48,830 bases of DNA from Firmicutes bacterium CAG:475 (lineage in GTDB: Bacteria > Bacillota > Clostridia > Christensenellales > CAG-917): positions 1-48,830 of the forward strand of contig FR895617.1 of assembly GCA_000434435.1 (NCBI GenBank). The letters run 5' to 3'. A program made the translations under genes and the position numbers. Within the stretch, counting starts at the first letter, position 1; the number at the start of each line of letters is the position of its first letter. This document shows positions 40,893 through 48,830 of this stretch, one piece after another. The notes beneath the pieces are model-generated. The model ran no database searches and was not told the origin of the DNA. It saw only the letters and a list, made by a program, of their open reading frames with translations.

Positions 40893-41309
40893 TTATTTTT
40901 CGCGAATGAATTCAGGAAAATTTTCCTCGTTTTCACTCACGGTAATCACAAATTTGGTGTCCGTGTTTTTTGCGATTTCTCTGATATCGTCAAAGAAGTC
41001 TTTCATCTCGAAAACGGTTTTGCCGAGCATTCTGTGCGCACCGTCGATATAAAGAGTTTCGATATCGTGGTTGCCTGCAAGCAAACCTTTTATAAAACCG
41101 ATAAGCGCTTCTTCGCTCACGGGTGCGTCGCCTCTTTTGAGTTGTTTGGCGTTGACCATGCGGACTCTGTAATTGAGAGAATACATATATCTGTCCGTAT
41201 CCGTCACAAAAACGATGTCGCCCTTTGCTGTTGCGACGTTGTCGTTTGCCATATCGATGATGATTTTGGTTTTGCCGGTGCCCTTGGCACCCGTTATAAA
41301 TTTGATCAT
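40893..41309 (-). CDS. Small P-loop ATPase of unknown function
   Basis: 138 residues from the ATG at 41309 (GGAGGTGCTT upstream; a GTG two codons earlier is rejected). Walker A is FITGAKGTGKTK near the N-terminus and a Walker B-like ETLYIDGAHRM follows at about residue 90. Similar short clostridial proteins appear as generic ATP-binding proteins. It has a good promoter and precedes thrC, probably in one message, with no evident functional tie. Confidence 0.75.
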   Translation of the reverse strand: MIKFITGAKGTGKTKIIIDMANDNVATAKGDIVFVTDTDRYMYSLNYRVRMVNAKQLKRGDAPVSEEALIGFIKGLLAGNHDIETLYIDGAHRMLGKTVFEMKDFFDDIREIAKNTDTKFVITVSENEENFPEFIREK

Positions 41310-41340
41310 AAGCACCTCCGCTTATATTATATTCGATTCT

Positions 41341-41369
41341 ATTATATATAAAATATTATCCGATTTCAA
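41341..41369 (-). promoter_or_regulatory. Sigma-A promoter of the P-loop ATPase-thrC unit
   Basis: Minus strand TTGAAA (41364-41369), 17 bases, TATAAT (41341-41346); leader of about 26 bases to the ATG at 41309. Confidence 0.82.
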
Positions 41370-41420
41370 CCCGCAATTTTCAAATCCGCGCACTTTTTTC
41401 AAACGCCGGCAAAAAGCCTT

Positions 41421-42812
41421 TCAGTGCTTTGCCTCAAAAAACGCATGAATTTGCGGATTTAAGAGTCCTACCATTGTGTCGAGTTCTTTATCGCTGATGG
41501 CCGTAGTTCGTCCTAACGCATACTCTTTGTCTACAAACTCTTTGATTTTTACCACGATATCATCGGATTTTTGAACTTTGTTTTCGGTGGGCAATTCATA
41601 ATAGGAGTTTATCCAATATGCGATTCCGGCAAGGCCGCTAAAAGAATCCACCACGACTCTCGGAGCTCTTCCCAATATCTTTTGCGTGTCGAAAATGTTG
41701 TAGATTTCTTGATCTTTCAACATTCCGTCGGCGTGAATACCTGCTTTTGTGACATTGAAGTTTTTTCCTACAAACGGCGTTTGAGGGGGAATGCGATAAC
41801 CCATTACATCCTCGAAATAGTCTGCGATTTCGCTGATTACTTCAAGATTCATCCCGTTTGTAGTTCCCCTCAACGACGCATACTCGACAGCCATTGCTTC
41901 AAGCGGAGTATTTCCCGTGCGTTCCCCTATTCCGAGCAAAGTCGTATTGACGGTCGAACACCCGTACAACCATGCGGTCGCACTATTTGTAACCGCCTTA
42001 TAAAAATCGTTGTGGCCGTGCCATTCGAGCTGTTCGCTCGGCACTTGCGCATAGTAGCGGAAGCCGTAAATTACGCCTTGCACGCTGCGTGGCATTGCGG
42101 TACCAGGATAAGTTACGCCATACCCCATAGTGTCGCACGCACGAATTTTTATCGGGATTCCGCTTTCTCTTGAAAGTCTCATCAACTCGATTGCAAACGG
42201 AACGACAAATCCGAAATAATCCGCTCTGGTTATATCTTCGAAGTGACAACGAGGCACGATTCCTCTGTCAAGTGCCATTTTTACGACGGACAAATACTTG
42301 TCCATTGCCTGACGGCGAGTCATATTCATTTTTTTGAAAATATGATAATCCGAGCAGCTCACCAAAATTCCGGTTTCTTTTATGCCGAATTCCTTTACGA
42401 GCTCAAAATCTTTTTCGTTTGCTCTAATCCAACTTGTAACTTCGGGAAATTCATATCCCAAAGCAAGGCATTTTTTTACGGCGTCTTTATCTTTATCGCT
42501 ATAAAGGAAAAATTCGCTTTGTCTTATAATTCCGTTCTTGCCGCCGAGCCTATGCAACATTTTGAACAGTTCGACAATATTATCGACGCTAAACGGCTCC
42601 ATAGCTTGCTGTCCGTCACGAAAAGTCGTGTCGGAAATATACAACTCTTTGGGGCACTCCATCGGCACATGTCGCATATTAAATGCGATTTTAGGGATTT
42701 TACCATATGTAAAAATCTGTCTGTGCAGGTTGGGACGAGACACGTCTTGCAAAGACGGTTTGTACGTATGTTCTTCAAGCAGATGGTTGCGTTTGTTGTA
42801 TTCAACTATCAT
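41421..42812 (-). CDS. Re-citrate-synthase / isopropylmalate-synthase-like enzyme
   Basis: 463 residues of the HMGL-like (DRE-TIM) family, which condenses acetyl-CoA with a 2-oxoacid. YISDTTFRDGQQ carries the metal-binding Asp and catalytic Arg, and WHGHNDFYKAV the metal-binding HxH. The N-terminal 50 residues before the barrel and the overall length differ from LeuA and fit the clostridial group that contains Re-citrate synthase. LeuA lacks this N-terminus and usually has a regulatory domain. Re-citrate synthesis would feed glutamate formation in an anaerobe without normal citrate synthase. GGAGGG precedes the ATG; it follows prfA by ten bases. Confidence 0.65.
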   Translation of the reverse strand: MIVEYNKRNHLLEEHTYKPSLQDVSRPNLHRQIFTYGKIPKIAFNMRHVPMECPKELYISDTTFRDGQQAMEPFSVDNIVELFKMLHRLGGKNGIIRQSEFFLYSDKDKDAVKKCLALGYEFPEVTSWIRANEKDFELVKEFGIKETGILVSCSDYHIFKKMNMTRRQAMDKYLSVVKMALDRGIVPRCHFEDITRADYFGFVVPFAIELMRLSRESGIPIKIRACDTMGYGVTYPGTAMPRSVQGVIYGFRYYAQVPSEQLEWHGHNDFYKAVTNSATAWLYGCSTVNTTLLGIGERTGNTPLEAMAVEYASLRGTTNGMNLEVISEIADYFEDVMGYRIPPQTPFVGKNFNVTKAGIHADGMLKDQEIYNIFDTQKILGRAPRVVVDSFSGLAGIAYWINSYYELPTENKVQKSDDIVVKIKEFVDKEYALGRTTAISDKELDTMVGLLNPQIHAFFEAKH

Positions 42813-42822
42813 TTTCCCTCCG

Positions 42823-43908
42823 TCACTCGATATTTTCGAGCATTTTGTTTTGCACGGCGATTTGAAGCGCGGAAATCATCTCGTCCAAATCTCCCAGCAT
42901 AAACTTGTCGATATTGTAAAGCGTCAAGCCTATGCGGTGATCGGTCACTCTTCCTTGCGGAAAATTGTACGTCCTTATTCTCTCGCTTCTGTCACCCGTA
43001 CCCACTTGCGCGCGACGGTTTTCGGCATATTCCTTTTCCGCTTGCGACTGATAGAAATCGTACACTCTGGATTTGAGCACTTTGAGTGCTTTTTCGCGGT
43101 TTTTGATTTGGCTTCTTTCGTCCTGACATTCAACGACGATACCCGTAGGGATATGCGTCATACGGATTGCGGACTCGGTTTTGTTGACGTGCTGTCCGCC
43201 AGCTCCGCCCGAACGGTAGGTGTCCACTTTTATATCGTTTTCGTTGAGATTGACTTCGACGTTTTGTGCTTCGGGGAGCACCGCAACGGTAACCGTCGAG
43301 GTGTGAACTCTGCCCTGCGACTCGGTTTCGGGAACGCGTTGCACTCTATGCACGCCGCTCTCGAATTTGAGTTTGCCCCAAACGCCTTTGCCGGTTATCA
43401 TAAACACAAGTTCTTTTGCGCCGCCGAGTTCGGTGTAGTTCATATTGACTTCCTCGACTTTCCAGCGGTTGTTTTCGGCATAATGGCGGTACATTTTCAT
43501 AAGTTCCGTACCGAAAAGAGCAGCCTCGTCGCCGCCCGCGCCCGCGCGTATTTCCATAATGACGTTATTGTCCTCGTTGGGATCTTTTGGCAAAAGAGAA
43601 ATTTTGAGATCGTTTCCGTCCTTGTCGAGTGCGTCGCGCAATTCGTCGAGTTCGCATTTTAACAACGCTTTCATATCGGGATCGGTTTCCGCCGCCGCCA
43701 TACTCTCGCAATCTTCGAAATCGCTCTTGTGCTTTTTGTAGACGGAATATATCTCGCAAATCGGCATCAGATCGGAATGTTCCTTTGACAATGCCTTGAA
43801 CTTTTCTTGGTCGGAGATATTCTCGGGCATAGACAAAAGTTGCCCCACTTCGTTGCAGCGAGCCTCGATTTTGTCGAGTTTTTGAATCATGCCGTCCGAT
43901 ATTTTCAT
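42823..43908 (-). CDS. prfA: Peptide chain release factor 1
   Basis: 361 residues. The catalytic GGQ loop is RSGGAGGQHVNKTESAIR; ERIRTYNFPQGRVTDHRIG is also diagnostic. Codon-recognition residues sit before it in the VPETESQGRVHTST region, and the length fits RF1 and not RF2. It ends translation at UAA and UAG. The start overlaps the stop of the upstream PrmC-containing gene (ATGA), joining the factor with its own methylating enzyme. Confidence 0.97.
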   Translation of the reverse strand: MKISDGMIQKLDKIEARCNEVGQLLSMPENISDQEKFKALSKEHSDLMPICEIYSVYKKHKSDFEDCESMAAAETDPDMKALLKCELDELRDALDKDGNDLKISLLPKDPNEDNNVIMEIRAGAGGDEAALFGTELMKMYRHYAENNRWKVEEVNMNYTELGGAKELVFMITGKGVWGKLKFESGVHRVQRVPETESQGRVHTSTVTVAVLPEAQNVEVNLNENDIKVDTYRSGGAGGQHVNKTESAIRMTHIPTGIVVECQDERSQIKNREKALKVLKSRVYDFYQSQAEKEYAENRRAQVGTGDRSERIRTYNFPQGRVTDHRIGLTLYNIDKFMLGDLDEMISALQIAVQNKMLENIE

Positions 43909-45803
43909 TTTTTCACCACTGCGATGCGGTCGAGTCCTTCGATATCTTTGAGGATTTCGACGTCGTATTTTTCAAATATATTCTTTATATCGTCCGCTTG
44001 ATTTACGCCGAATTCCAACAGCAGCACGCCGCCATCTTTTAGATGCTCTTCAAGTTTATTTGCGATTATGCGATAAAATTTCAAGCCGTCGCTGTCGCCG
44101 TCAAGAGCGAGTTTCGGTTCGAAATCCTTGACTTTCGCATCGAGTTTTGCAACGTCGGACGTGGGAATATAAGGCGGATTTGACACGATGACGTCAAACG
44201 TCTTGTTTGCAACCGCGCTCCACATATCGCCCTTTGAAAAATCGACTCTGACGCCGGTGTTGAGCGAGTTTGCAAGCGCAACGTCGATTGCGCCTACACT
44301 GACGTCGCACGCGCTGACTTTTGCGTTGGTATTCTTTGCGATTGCCACGGCGATTGCGCCGCTTCCCGTACACAAATCAAGCACGTCGCACTGAGTGTCA
44401 ACGCTCTTTTCTTTTATGACGGCAATTGCCTTTTCCACAAGCTCTTCGGTTTCGGGGCGAGGGATAAGCACGCTTTTGTTGACGGCGATTTTTATGCCGT
44501 AAAACTCGCAATATCCGAGCGCATATTGAAGAGGTGTGCCGTCGGACATCTTCTTTGCAATCGATTCCGCATTGTCGAACTGTTGTTTCGTGAGGGTTTT
44601 GAGGGATTGAAGTTCGCTTCTTCTCTTGCCCGTAACCTCGACGAGCAACCAATCTATATCGGCGTCGTCCGCGCCCTTTGCGACATTTTGAAGTTTTGCT
44701 CTTGCAACGCCGTAAGGCACTTTAATATCGAATTTTCTTTCTTCCAGATTCGGATTTTCATCCATTGCAAGCACCGTTTTGAACGCAGTGATGGACACTT
44801 CGAGCATATCGTCGGTCGGCTCTTTCGTCGTAAGTTTTTGAAGAGCCATACCGGGCGCGCGGAGTATGCGCACAAAAAGGCAATCGCTCTTTGCAAGGAG
44901 TTTCAAAAGCTCGTAAGAAACGCCTGCCACGACGGGCAAAAACAGCAGTTTAAAACCGAGTTTTATGAGCGCGTTGAGCACTTTTGCGCCGCTCACGTCG
45001 GAGGACACGACGAGTCCGCACTTTTCAAGCATAAAGTTGACCAGCACAAACACCATTATGCTGACCGCAATCACGAAAAACAAAAAGGTCGTTCCGCAGC
45101 GAGAATGTTCTCTGGGCATATGCTTTGCGTTTTCGACGGTGAGATCGAGTCCGCGCTCGTAGCAGGATATGACTTTGTGTTCCGCTCCGTGATACATAAA
45201 CACTCTGCGCACGTCTTTCATCATCGTGACAAGCAGAATGTAGCAAATGAAAATCGCAAGCATCAACCCGCCTTCGATAAGGCTGTACCAAAGGCTTTTG
45301 AGCGACGAGGACGCAATTGCGGCGATATTGTCGCAAACAAGCGACGCAAGGAAGTTTGGCAAAAACACAAACAAACCGACTGCAAGCAGCACGCCGAGCA
45401 CCACAGAAAAGCCCATAAGGATGTTCATGGGATTGATTTTGAGCTTGTCGGCAACCCACTTGTCAAACTTGGACGGCTCGGCATAATCGCCGTAAACTTC
45501 CGCCGAACGCATCATTATGCCAGTGCCTTGAAAAAGTTGTGTGACAAGATTTACGACGCCGCGAACAAACGGCAAACGTAAAAAAGCATTGCGCTGTTTT
45601 GCGTCCTTTGTGTACTTGCTCTCAACGGTAATATCGCCGTCGGGAGTGCGGACTGCGGTTGCAATCGAGCGCGCGCCTTTCATCATGACGCCTTCGAGCA
45701 CGGCTTGACCTCCGATGTTCGTTCTGCGCACGATTTTGGTTTTTCTGTCGATAACGTTTTTAGGTTTCGGCTCTTTGACTTTTTTCGATTTCTTATCTTC
45801 CAT
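43905..45803 (-). CDS. prmC: DUF1385-PrmC fusion protein
   Basis: 632 residues from the ATG at 45803. Residues about 24-345 are DUF1385, a membrane protein with several helices (GGQAVLEGVMMKGARSIATA and MYHGAEHKVISCYE are signatures). Residues about 360-632 are a full PrmC, the methyltransferase that modifies the Gln of the release-factor GGQ loop: VLDLCTGSGAIAVAIA is SAM motif I and VSNPPYIP the catalytic motif. In many clostridia the two are separate neighbouring genes; here the frame runs through without a stop. The ATG has no clear Shine-Dalgarno. Between rpmE and prfA, as usual for prmC. Confidence 0.9.
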   Translation of the reverse strand: MEDKKSKKVKEPKPKNVIDRKTKIVRRTNIGGQAVLEGVMMKGARSIATAVRTPDGDITVESKYTKDAKQRNAFLRLPFVRGVVNLVTQLFQGTGIMMRSAEVYGDYAEPSKFDKWVADKLKINPMNILMGFSVVLGVLLAVGLFVFLPNFLASLVCDNIAAIASSSLKSLWYSLIEGGLMLAIFICYILLVTMMKDVRRVFMYHGAEHKVISCYERGLDLTVENAKHMPREHSRCGTTFLFFVIAVSIMVFVLVNFMLEKCGLVVSSDVSGAKVLNALIKLGFKLLFLPVVAGVSYELLKLLAKSDCLFVRILRAPGMALQKLTTKEPTDDMLEVSITAFKTVLAMDENPNLEERKFDIKVPYGVARAKLQNVAKGADDADIDWLLVEVTGKRRSELQSLKTLTKQQFDNAESIAKKMSDGTPLQYALGYCEFYGIKIAVNKSVLIPRPETEELVEKAIAVIKEKSVDTQCDVLDLCTGSGAIAVAIAKNTNAKVSACDVSVGAIDVALANSLNTGVRVDFSKGDMWSAVANKTFDVIVSNPPYIPTSDVAKLDAKVKDFEPKLALDGDSDGLKFYRIIANKLEEHLKDGGVLLLEFGVNQADDIKNIFEKYDVEILKDIEGLDRIAVVKK

Positions 45804-45823
45804 AATTTGTCGGGTGAAATAGT

Positions 45824-45856
45824 AAAATGCAGACACGCCTGACGTGTCTGCATTTT
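45824..45856 (-). terminator. Terminator or attenuator after rpmE
   Basis: A perfect 14-bp stem AAAATGCAGACACG/CGTGTCTGCATTTT (45824-45837 with 45843-45856) with a five-base loop. On the minus strand only a moderately T-rich tail (TTTTACTATTT) follows, so partial read-through into the prmC fusion is likely, since no other promoter is evident. Confidence 0.82.
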
Positions 45857-45866
45857 CCTTTTCTTG

Positions 45867-46073
45867 TTAGTCGAGATTGTATCTCTTCTTGAATTTGTCG
45901 ACGCGTCCACCGGTGTCAACAAGTTTTTGTTTGCCCGTGAAGTACGGATGGCACTTGGAGCAAATTTCAACACGAAGTTCGTTGACGTTCTTGGTTGTAC
46001 CCGTCTGGAATGTGTTTCCGCATGCACACACGACAGTTACGTCATGGTAATCGGGATGGATTCCTTCTTTCAT
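45867..46073 (-). CDS. rpmE: 50S ribosomal protein L31 (zinc type)
   Basis: 68 residues from the ATG at 46073 (AGGAGA upstream); an in-frame upstream extension is not part of the family. The start MKEGIHPDYHDVTVVCACGN is canonical. The zinc ligands are the Cys pair CAC and the pair CSKC, so this is the C+ form. HPYFTGKQKLVDTGGRVDKF completes the conserved core. Its promoter leaves a leader of about 68 bases that may fold. Confidence 0.97.
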   Translation of the reverse strand: MKEGIHPDYHDVTVVCACGNTFQTGTTKNVNELRVEICSKCHPYFTGKQKLVDTGGRVDKFKKRYNLD

Positions 46074-46147
46074 TTTGATTCTCCTAACTCGTTTTTCTAT
46101 ACCCACACGCGCCAGTAAGTTACGCGAATATGATATAAAGTTTCTTT

Positions 46148-46176
46148 ATTATATAAACTGCGCACGCAAAAGTCAA
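46148..46176 (-). promoter_or_regulatory. Near-consensus promoter of rpmE
   Basis: Minus strand TTGACT (46171-46176), 17 bases, TATAAT (46148-46153). The leader to 46073 contains a small CGCG-flanked inverted repeat, possibly for L31 autoregulation. Confidence 0.85.
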
Positions 46177-46226
46177 GCAATCGTGACAGGCAATTTTTAT
46201 TAATGGGATTTTAATGTTTAATGTCT

Positions 46227-46934
46227 CTAAACTATTGCTTGAATCAACGAGTTTCTTGTTTCTTCCAACGCTTTGTCGGTAAGTTTGCGCTCGCTCTTTT
46301 TTGAGTTTATTTTTCCTTGCAAAACTATTTTGACGGGGGCGTCGTCAAACACGAAATAATCGTCTGCCAAAAGCAAACACTCGTCGATTGCGTGCGTGAC
46401 GAAAACAACGGTCTTATTTTTCTTTTCTTGCAATGCCGCAAATTGCTTTATAAGCCTTGTTTTCAGCGCGGTGTCGAGTGCCTTGAACGGTTCGTCCAAT
46501 AGCATGACGTCGGACGGATACAAAAACGCTCGTGCCATACTCACCCTTTGCGCCTGCCCTCCGCTTATCTCGCTCGGAAGGCTTTTCAGAACGTCGGAAA
46601 TTTCAAGGTCGACGGCGGTTTGTTCAATCATTCTTTTGCGTTCCGTTTTATCCTTTACTACTCCTTTTAATATCAAATCAAGGTTTTTATACACCGAAAT
46701 CGATGGGATTAACCTGTCTTTTTGAAAAATATAGCTCACTCCGCCCTCGCAACCTTCGATTTGTCCTTCATATGATTTTATGCCTGCGATAGCGTTTAAA
46801 AGTGTAGTTTTGCCAACGCCGCTTCCTCCCAAAATCACGTTGATTTTGCCTTGCTCGAAAGTGACGTCGAAGTTGTCGAATATGGTCTTTTGTTCATATG
46901 AACACGTGAGATTTTTGACGCAAATATCTCTCAT
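46227..46934 (-). CDS. ABC transporter ATP-binding protein (SsuB/TauB/NrtD type)
   Basis: 235 residues from the ATG at 46934 (GGGAGGTG upstream). Walker A is ILGGSGVGKTTLL, the signature motif is LPSEISGGQAQRVSMARAF, Walker B is VMLLDEPFKALD, and the switch His is in FVTHAIDE. Short ATPases with this Q-loop (YIFQKDRLIPSISVYKNL) power uptake of nitrate, sulfonates, taurine or thiamine precursors. ATGA overlap with the permease gene. The last gene of the cluster. Confidence 0.93.
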   Translation of the reverse strand: MRDICVKNLTCSYEQKTIFDNFDVTFEQGKINVILGGSGVGKTTLLNAIAGIKSYEGQIEGCEGGVSYIFQKDRLIPSISVYKNLDLILKGVVKDKTERKRMIEQTAVDLEISDVLKSLPSEISGGQAQRVSMARAFLYPSDVMLLDEPFKALDTALKTRLIKQFAALQEKKNKTVVFVTHAIDECLLLADDYFVFDDAPVKIVLQGKINSKKSERKLTDKALEETRNSLIQAIV

Positions 46935-47710
46935 CTTGACACCTCCCACACCTTTTTGAAAATCGCCACGACGCCTTCGAGTACAAAACCGAACACGATT
47001 GCAACAAGCGTCCACGCAAGCAGATATTCAATCTCGAAAGTCGAATTTGCAGTTTGAATTTTGCCGCCTATGCTCTTTGACACGCATGCCAGAATCTCCG
47101 CCGCCACAACCACTTTGAGCGTAAGCGAAAGCGTTGATTTGCTCGTGTCGAAAAGACAGGGCGCAATCGAGGGCAAATATATGCTCCGCACCACGTTCCA
47201 CGGCTTGACTTTGTACACCTTTGCCATTTCCAAAAGGTCTTTGTCAACGCCGACTATCGCCGAATAGAACGAGGAATACATAATGGGAAACGCAATCAAA
47301 AATCCGACCGCTATCGCCATTTGATTGCTTGACATAAACGCATAGAAAACAAGGATCACAGCCACCGTCGGAGCGGAGCGCAACAATGACACAATCGGTG
47401 AAATCACCCTGTGCAAAGGCGTGAAAATTCCCCCTAGCACCGCAAGCAACATTGCGATTGCAAACGAGTTTACAAAGCAAATGAGCGTGCGCAAAAGCGT
47501 TGAGCCGACGCTTGCCCAAAATCCTTTTTCGCCGCCGAGGGCAAAAAATCTTGCAAGCACCGCCGACGGCATGGGCAGCACCAAAGGATTGTCCTTTGCT
47601 TTTGCCCAAATTGCCCACACGGCAAGCACGATACCCAGCGCGATAAGCGGATATACGATGTTTTCTATGAGCCGCTTTGCGACTTTTTTGTCAACGTTTA
47701 TTTTTTTCAC
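46931..47710 (-). CDS. ABC transporter permease (SsuC/TauC type)
   Basis: 259 residues, six membrane helices. The start is a GTG at 47710 overlapping the binding-protein stop (GTGA). The EAA-loop region reads LEMAKVYKVKPWNVVRSIYLPSI, which docks the ATPase. VLPMPSAVLARFFAL near the N-terminus is typical of the SsuC/TauC/ThiX group. The substrate class, sulfonate-like or pyrimidine-like, cannot be told. Confidence 0.93.
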   Translation of the reverse strand: MKKINVDKKVAKRLIENIVYPLIALGIVLAVWAIWAKAKDNPLVLPMPSAVLARFFALGGEKGFWASVGSTLLRTLICFVNSFAIAMLLAVLGGIFTPLHRVISPIVSLLRSAPTVAVILVFYAFMSSNQMAIAVGFLIAFPIMYSSFYSAIVGVDKDLLEMAKVYKVKPWNVVRSIYLPSIAPCLFDTSKSTLSLTLKVVVAAEILACVSKSIGGKIQTANSTFEIEYLLAWTLVAIVFGFVLEGVVAIFKKVWEVSR

Positions 47711-48726
47711 TTCGTTTCGATTTCAATGCCGTTTTGTTGCATAATATAGCGGAAAACAAGTCCGGGGACACCGGTTTGTCCTATACACGCAATATTTTTA
47801 CCCACAAGGTCGTCCATTGAGATTTGACCGCCTTTTTCAGTATTTCCGACAACATACAAACTACCGTCCACAGCAATGCTTACGAGTTTATAGTCTGCCC
47901 CTTGTCTTATAAGATTTGCGCCAGCATTGACAGGCATAATTACTACGTCGCTTGCCTTCGTTGCCATTTCGGAAGCTATATTTGCAGGATTGACAACCTT
48001 ATATTCGACATCATAATCGGCTATTTTTTTACCATTGCTCGCAAGTGTAAGCATAGCAAGCGCAGGAGTCCCCTCAGGTGCGGAAAACTTTATTTGTTTA
48101 CTGTTTTCCGTTGTGCTTGTTGGAATATCGAAAATCTTTGATTTGTTTGTAGTCCAATCAATCGAATTGCCTTTGCTATCTTTCGGCATTACGTTTGAGA
48201 GGAACAACATTATATCTCGCATGCTTGCTTCCGTAAGTTTTGCACCGTTAATTGCACATCTATCAATCGCAATAGCCGGGAAATTTGCACTTTCGTATAC
48301 TTTTTTCGCTTCTGCGGTTACGTTTGCTTTGTTTTGAGCAACCCACTCTTTGTTGGCTGCCAATTCCTCAAAAAGCGATTTCATAAAAGCTTCGTCGCTT
48401 GCAAGCGCTGATTTTACAAATATGCCTGCCTGTGGAAAACTTGTTGCTCCGCTTACTTTTGAATACTCTGTCTGAATGTTCATTTCGGCATTGAGAGAAA
48501 GCCTCTTCGTTTGAGCTGTTGCGGCAGGTTCGCCAACGACGATAAAATCAACCTGTCCTCCGGAAAGCAACATTGCCGCCGCCGCACCGTCGGCAACGTA
48601 TCTTACCGACACTTTTTTAACCGTACCAACATCTTCTTTATTGTTGCATGCGACAAACGATACGCACACAATCAAAACAAGTGCCAAAACCGCAATTATT
48701 GCGAAAAATTTATTGGTTTTTTTCAT
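47707..48726 (-). CDS. ABC substrate-binding lipoprotein, apparently circularly permuted
   Basis: 339 residues from the ATG at 48726 (GAGG upstream). A lipoprotein signal ends in FVAC with Cys27. The mature protein belongs to the NMT1/SsuA-type binding proteins, but its order is unusual. Residues about 36-200 resemble what is normally the C-terminal half (VRYVADGAAAAMLLSGGQVD, VGEPAATAQT, FPQAGIFVKSA). Residues about 210-339 resemble the usual N-terminal half (KFSAPEGTPALAMLTLAS, VVIMPVNAGANLIRQGADY, GKNIACIGQTGVPGLVFRY, NGIEIETK). In standard members NGIE-type sequence leads straight into the VRYVADG strand. Permease and ATPase genes follow with overlaps. Ligand unknown. Confidence 0.85.
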   Translation of the reverse strand: MKKTNKFFAIIAVLALVLIVCVSFVACNNKEDVGTVKKVSVRYVADGAAAAMLLSGGQVDFIVVGEPAATAQTKRLSLNAEMNIQTEYSKVSGATSFPQAGIFVKSALASDEAFMKSLFEELAANKEWVAQNKANVTAEAKKVYESANFPAIAIDRCAINGAKLTEASMRDIMLFLSNVMPKDSKGNSIDWTTNKSKIFDIPTSTTENSKQIKFSAPEGTPALAMLTLASNGKKIADYDVEYKVVNPANIASEMATKASDVVIMPVNAGANLIRQGADYKLVSIAVDGSLYVVGNTEKGGQISMDDLVGKNIACIGQTGVPGLVFRYIMQQNGIEIETK

Positions 48727-48746
48727 AGTTTTATACCTCAAAAAAT

Positions 48747-48830
48747 TTATTTTTCCATCTTTACATATGCTTCGAGCGCATGAACTTTAAATGCAGTGTC
48801 CCCCTTCCTCACGTGTTTGGACTTCGGCGT
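48747..48830 (-). CDS. C-terminal fragment of an unidentified gene at the window edge
   Basis: An open frame of 27 codons runs in from the window end and stops with TAA at 48747-48749. The fragment ends TAFKVHALEAYVKMEK. It lies 20 bases before the binding-protein start, so it may be the first gene of the same transporter operon, for example an enzyme acting on the imported compound. Too short to identify. Confidence 0.4.
   Translation of the reverse strand, partial: TPKSKHVRKGDTAFKVHALEAYVKMEK

Noticed and set aside
47707..48726. Binding protein as a truncated or frameshifted pseudogene
   Set aside because: The frame is intact, has a signal peptide, a good ribosome site and coupled downstream genes, and both lobes are present; only their order is changed.

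Overview
The window looks like the chromosome of an anaerobic, low-GC Gram-positive bacterium of the class Clostridia, probably an uncultured gut or rumen lineage. The reasons are strong AGGAGG-type ribosome binding sites, several near-consensus sigma-A promoters with 17-base spacers, an Rnf complex in the clostridial order C-D-G-E-A-B, a Clostridia-style peroxide defence set (PerR, high-molecular-weight rubredoxin, reverse rubrerythrin, rubredoxin), SpoVG, a SpoIIQ-like M23 protein, and a zinc-type L31. No rRNA or tRNA gene, insertion sequence, prophage or CRISPR array was recognised.

Layout. 1-1.3 kb: AT-rich islet with a small HTH regulator divergent from a four-TM SHOCT protein. 1.3-4.5 kb (minus): ppx/gppA, maf and an mreB-like gene. 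4.6-9.9 kb (minus): complete rnfCDGEAB operon behind a clear promoter. 10-10.9 kb (minus): two half-size TauE/SafE transporters. 11-15.4 kb (plus): a giant repetitive surface lipoprotein. 15.5-18.4 kb (plus): SpoVB-like flippase, DUF421 and DUF4363. 18.5-20.4 kb: murC and spoVG, flanked by two copies of a hairpin-rich intergenic repeat. 20.7-29 kb (minus): a six-gene operon of acyl-CoA ligase, GlpA-like dehydrogenase, FAD oxidoreductase, DUF1667, FGGY kinase and alkyl-DHAP-synthase-like flavoprotein. 29-34.3 kb: SpoIIQ-like protein, HAD phosphatase, a degenerate glycerol-1-phosphate-dehydrogenase-like protein, DUF1540, then rplI-trmN6-rsmI. 34.4-36.7 kb: a second small HTH gene and the perR peroxide operon. 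36.8-41.4 kb (minus): membrane protein, a tandem noncoding repeat, J-like protein, DUF5685, thrC and a P-loop ATPase. 41.4-46.2 kb (minus): rpmE, a DUF1385-PrmC fusion, prfA and a Re-citrate-synthase-like enzyme. 46.2-48.8 kb (minus): an ABC uptake system and a gene fragment at the window edge.

How the parts fit. Rnf couples ferredoxin and NAD to an ion gradient. The 20.7-29 kb operon can in principle turn a polyol or glycerol into G3P and DHAP, activate fatty acids and make an alkyl-DHAP-type ether, so an anaerobic ether-lipid precursor pathway is a testable idea. The perR operon supplies NAD(P)H-linked peroxide reduction.

The points most worth a second look are: a substrate-binding lipoprotein whose two halves appear circularly permuted; an in-frame fusion of high-molecular-weight rubredoxin to reverse rubrerythrin that keeps an internal Shine-Dalgarno; an apparently leaderless promoter in front of the ether-lipid-like operon; and two unexplained families of intergenic repeats.
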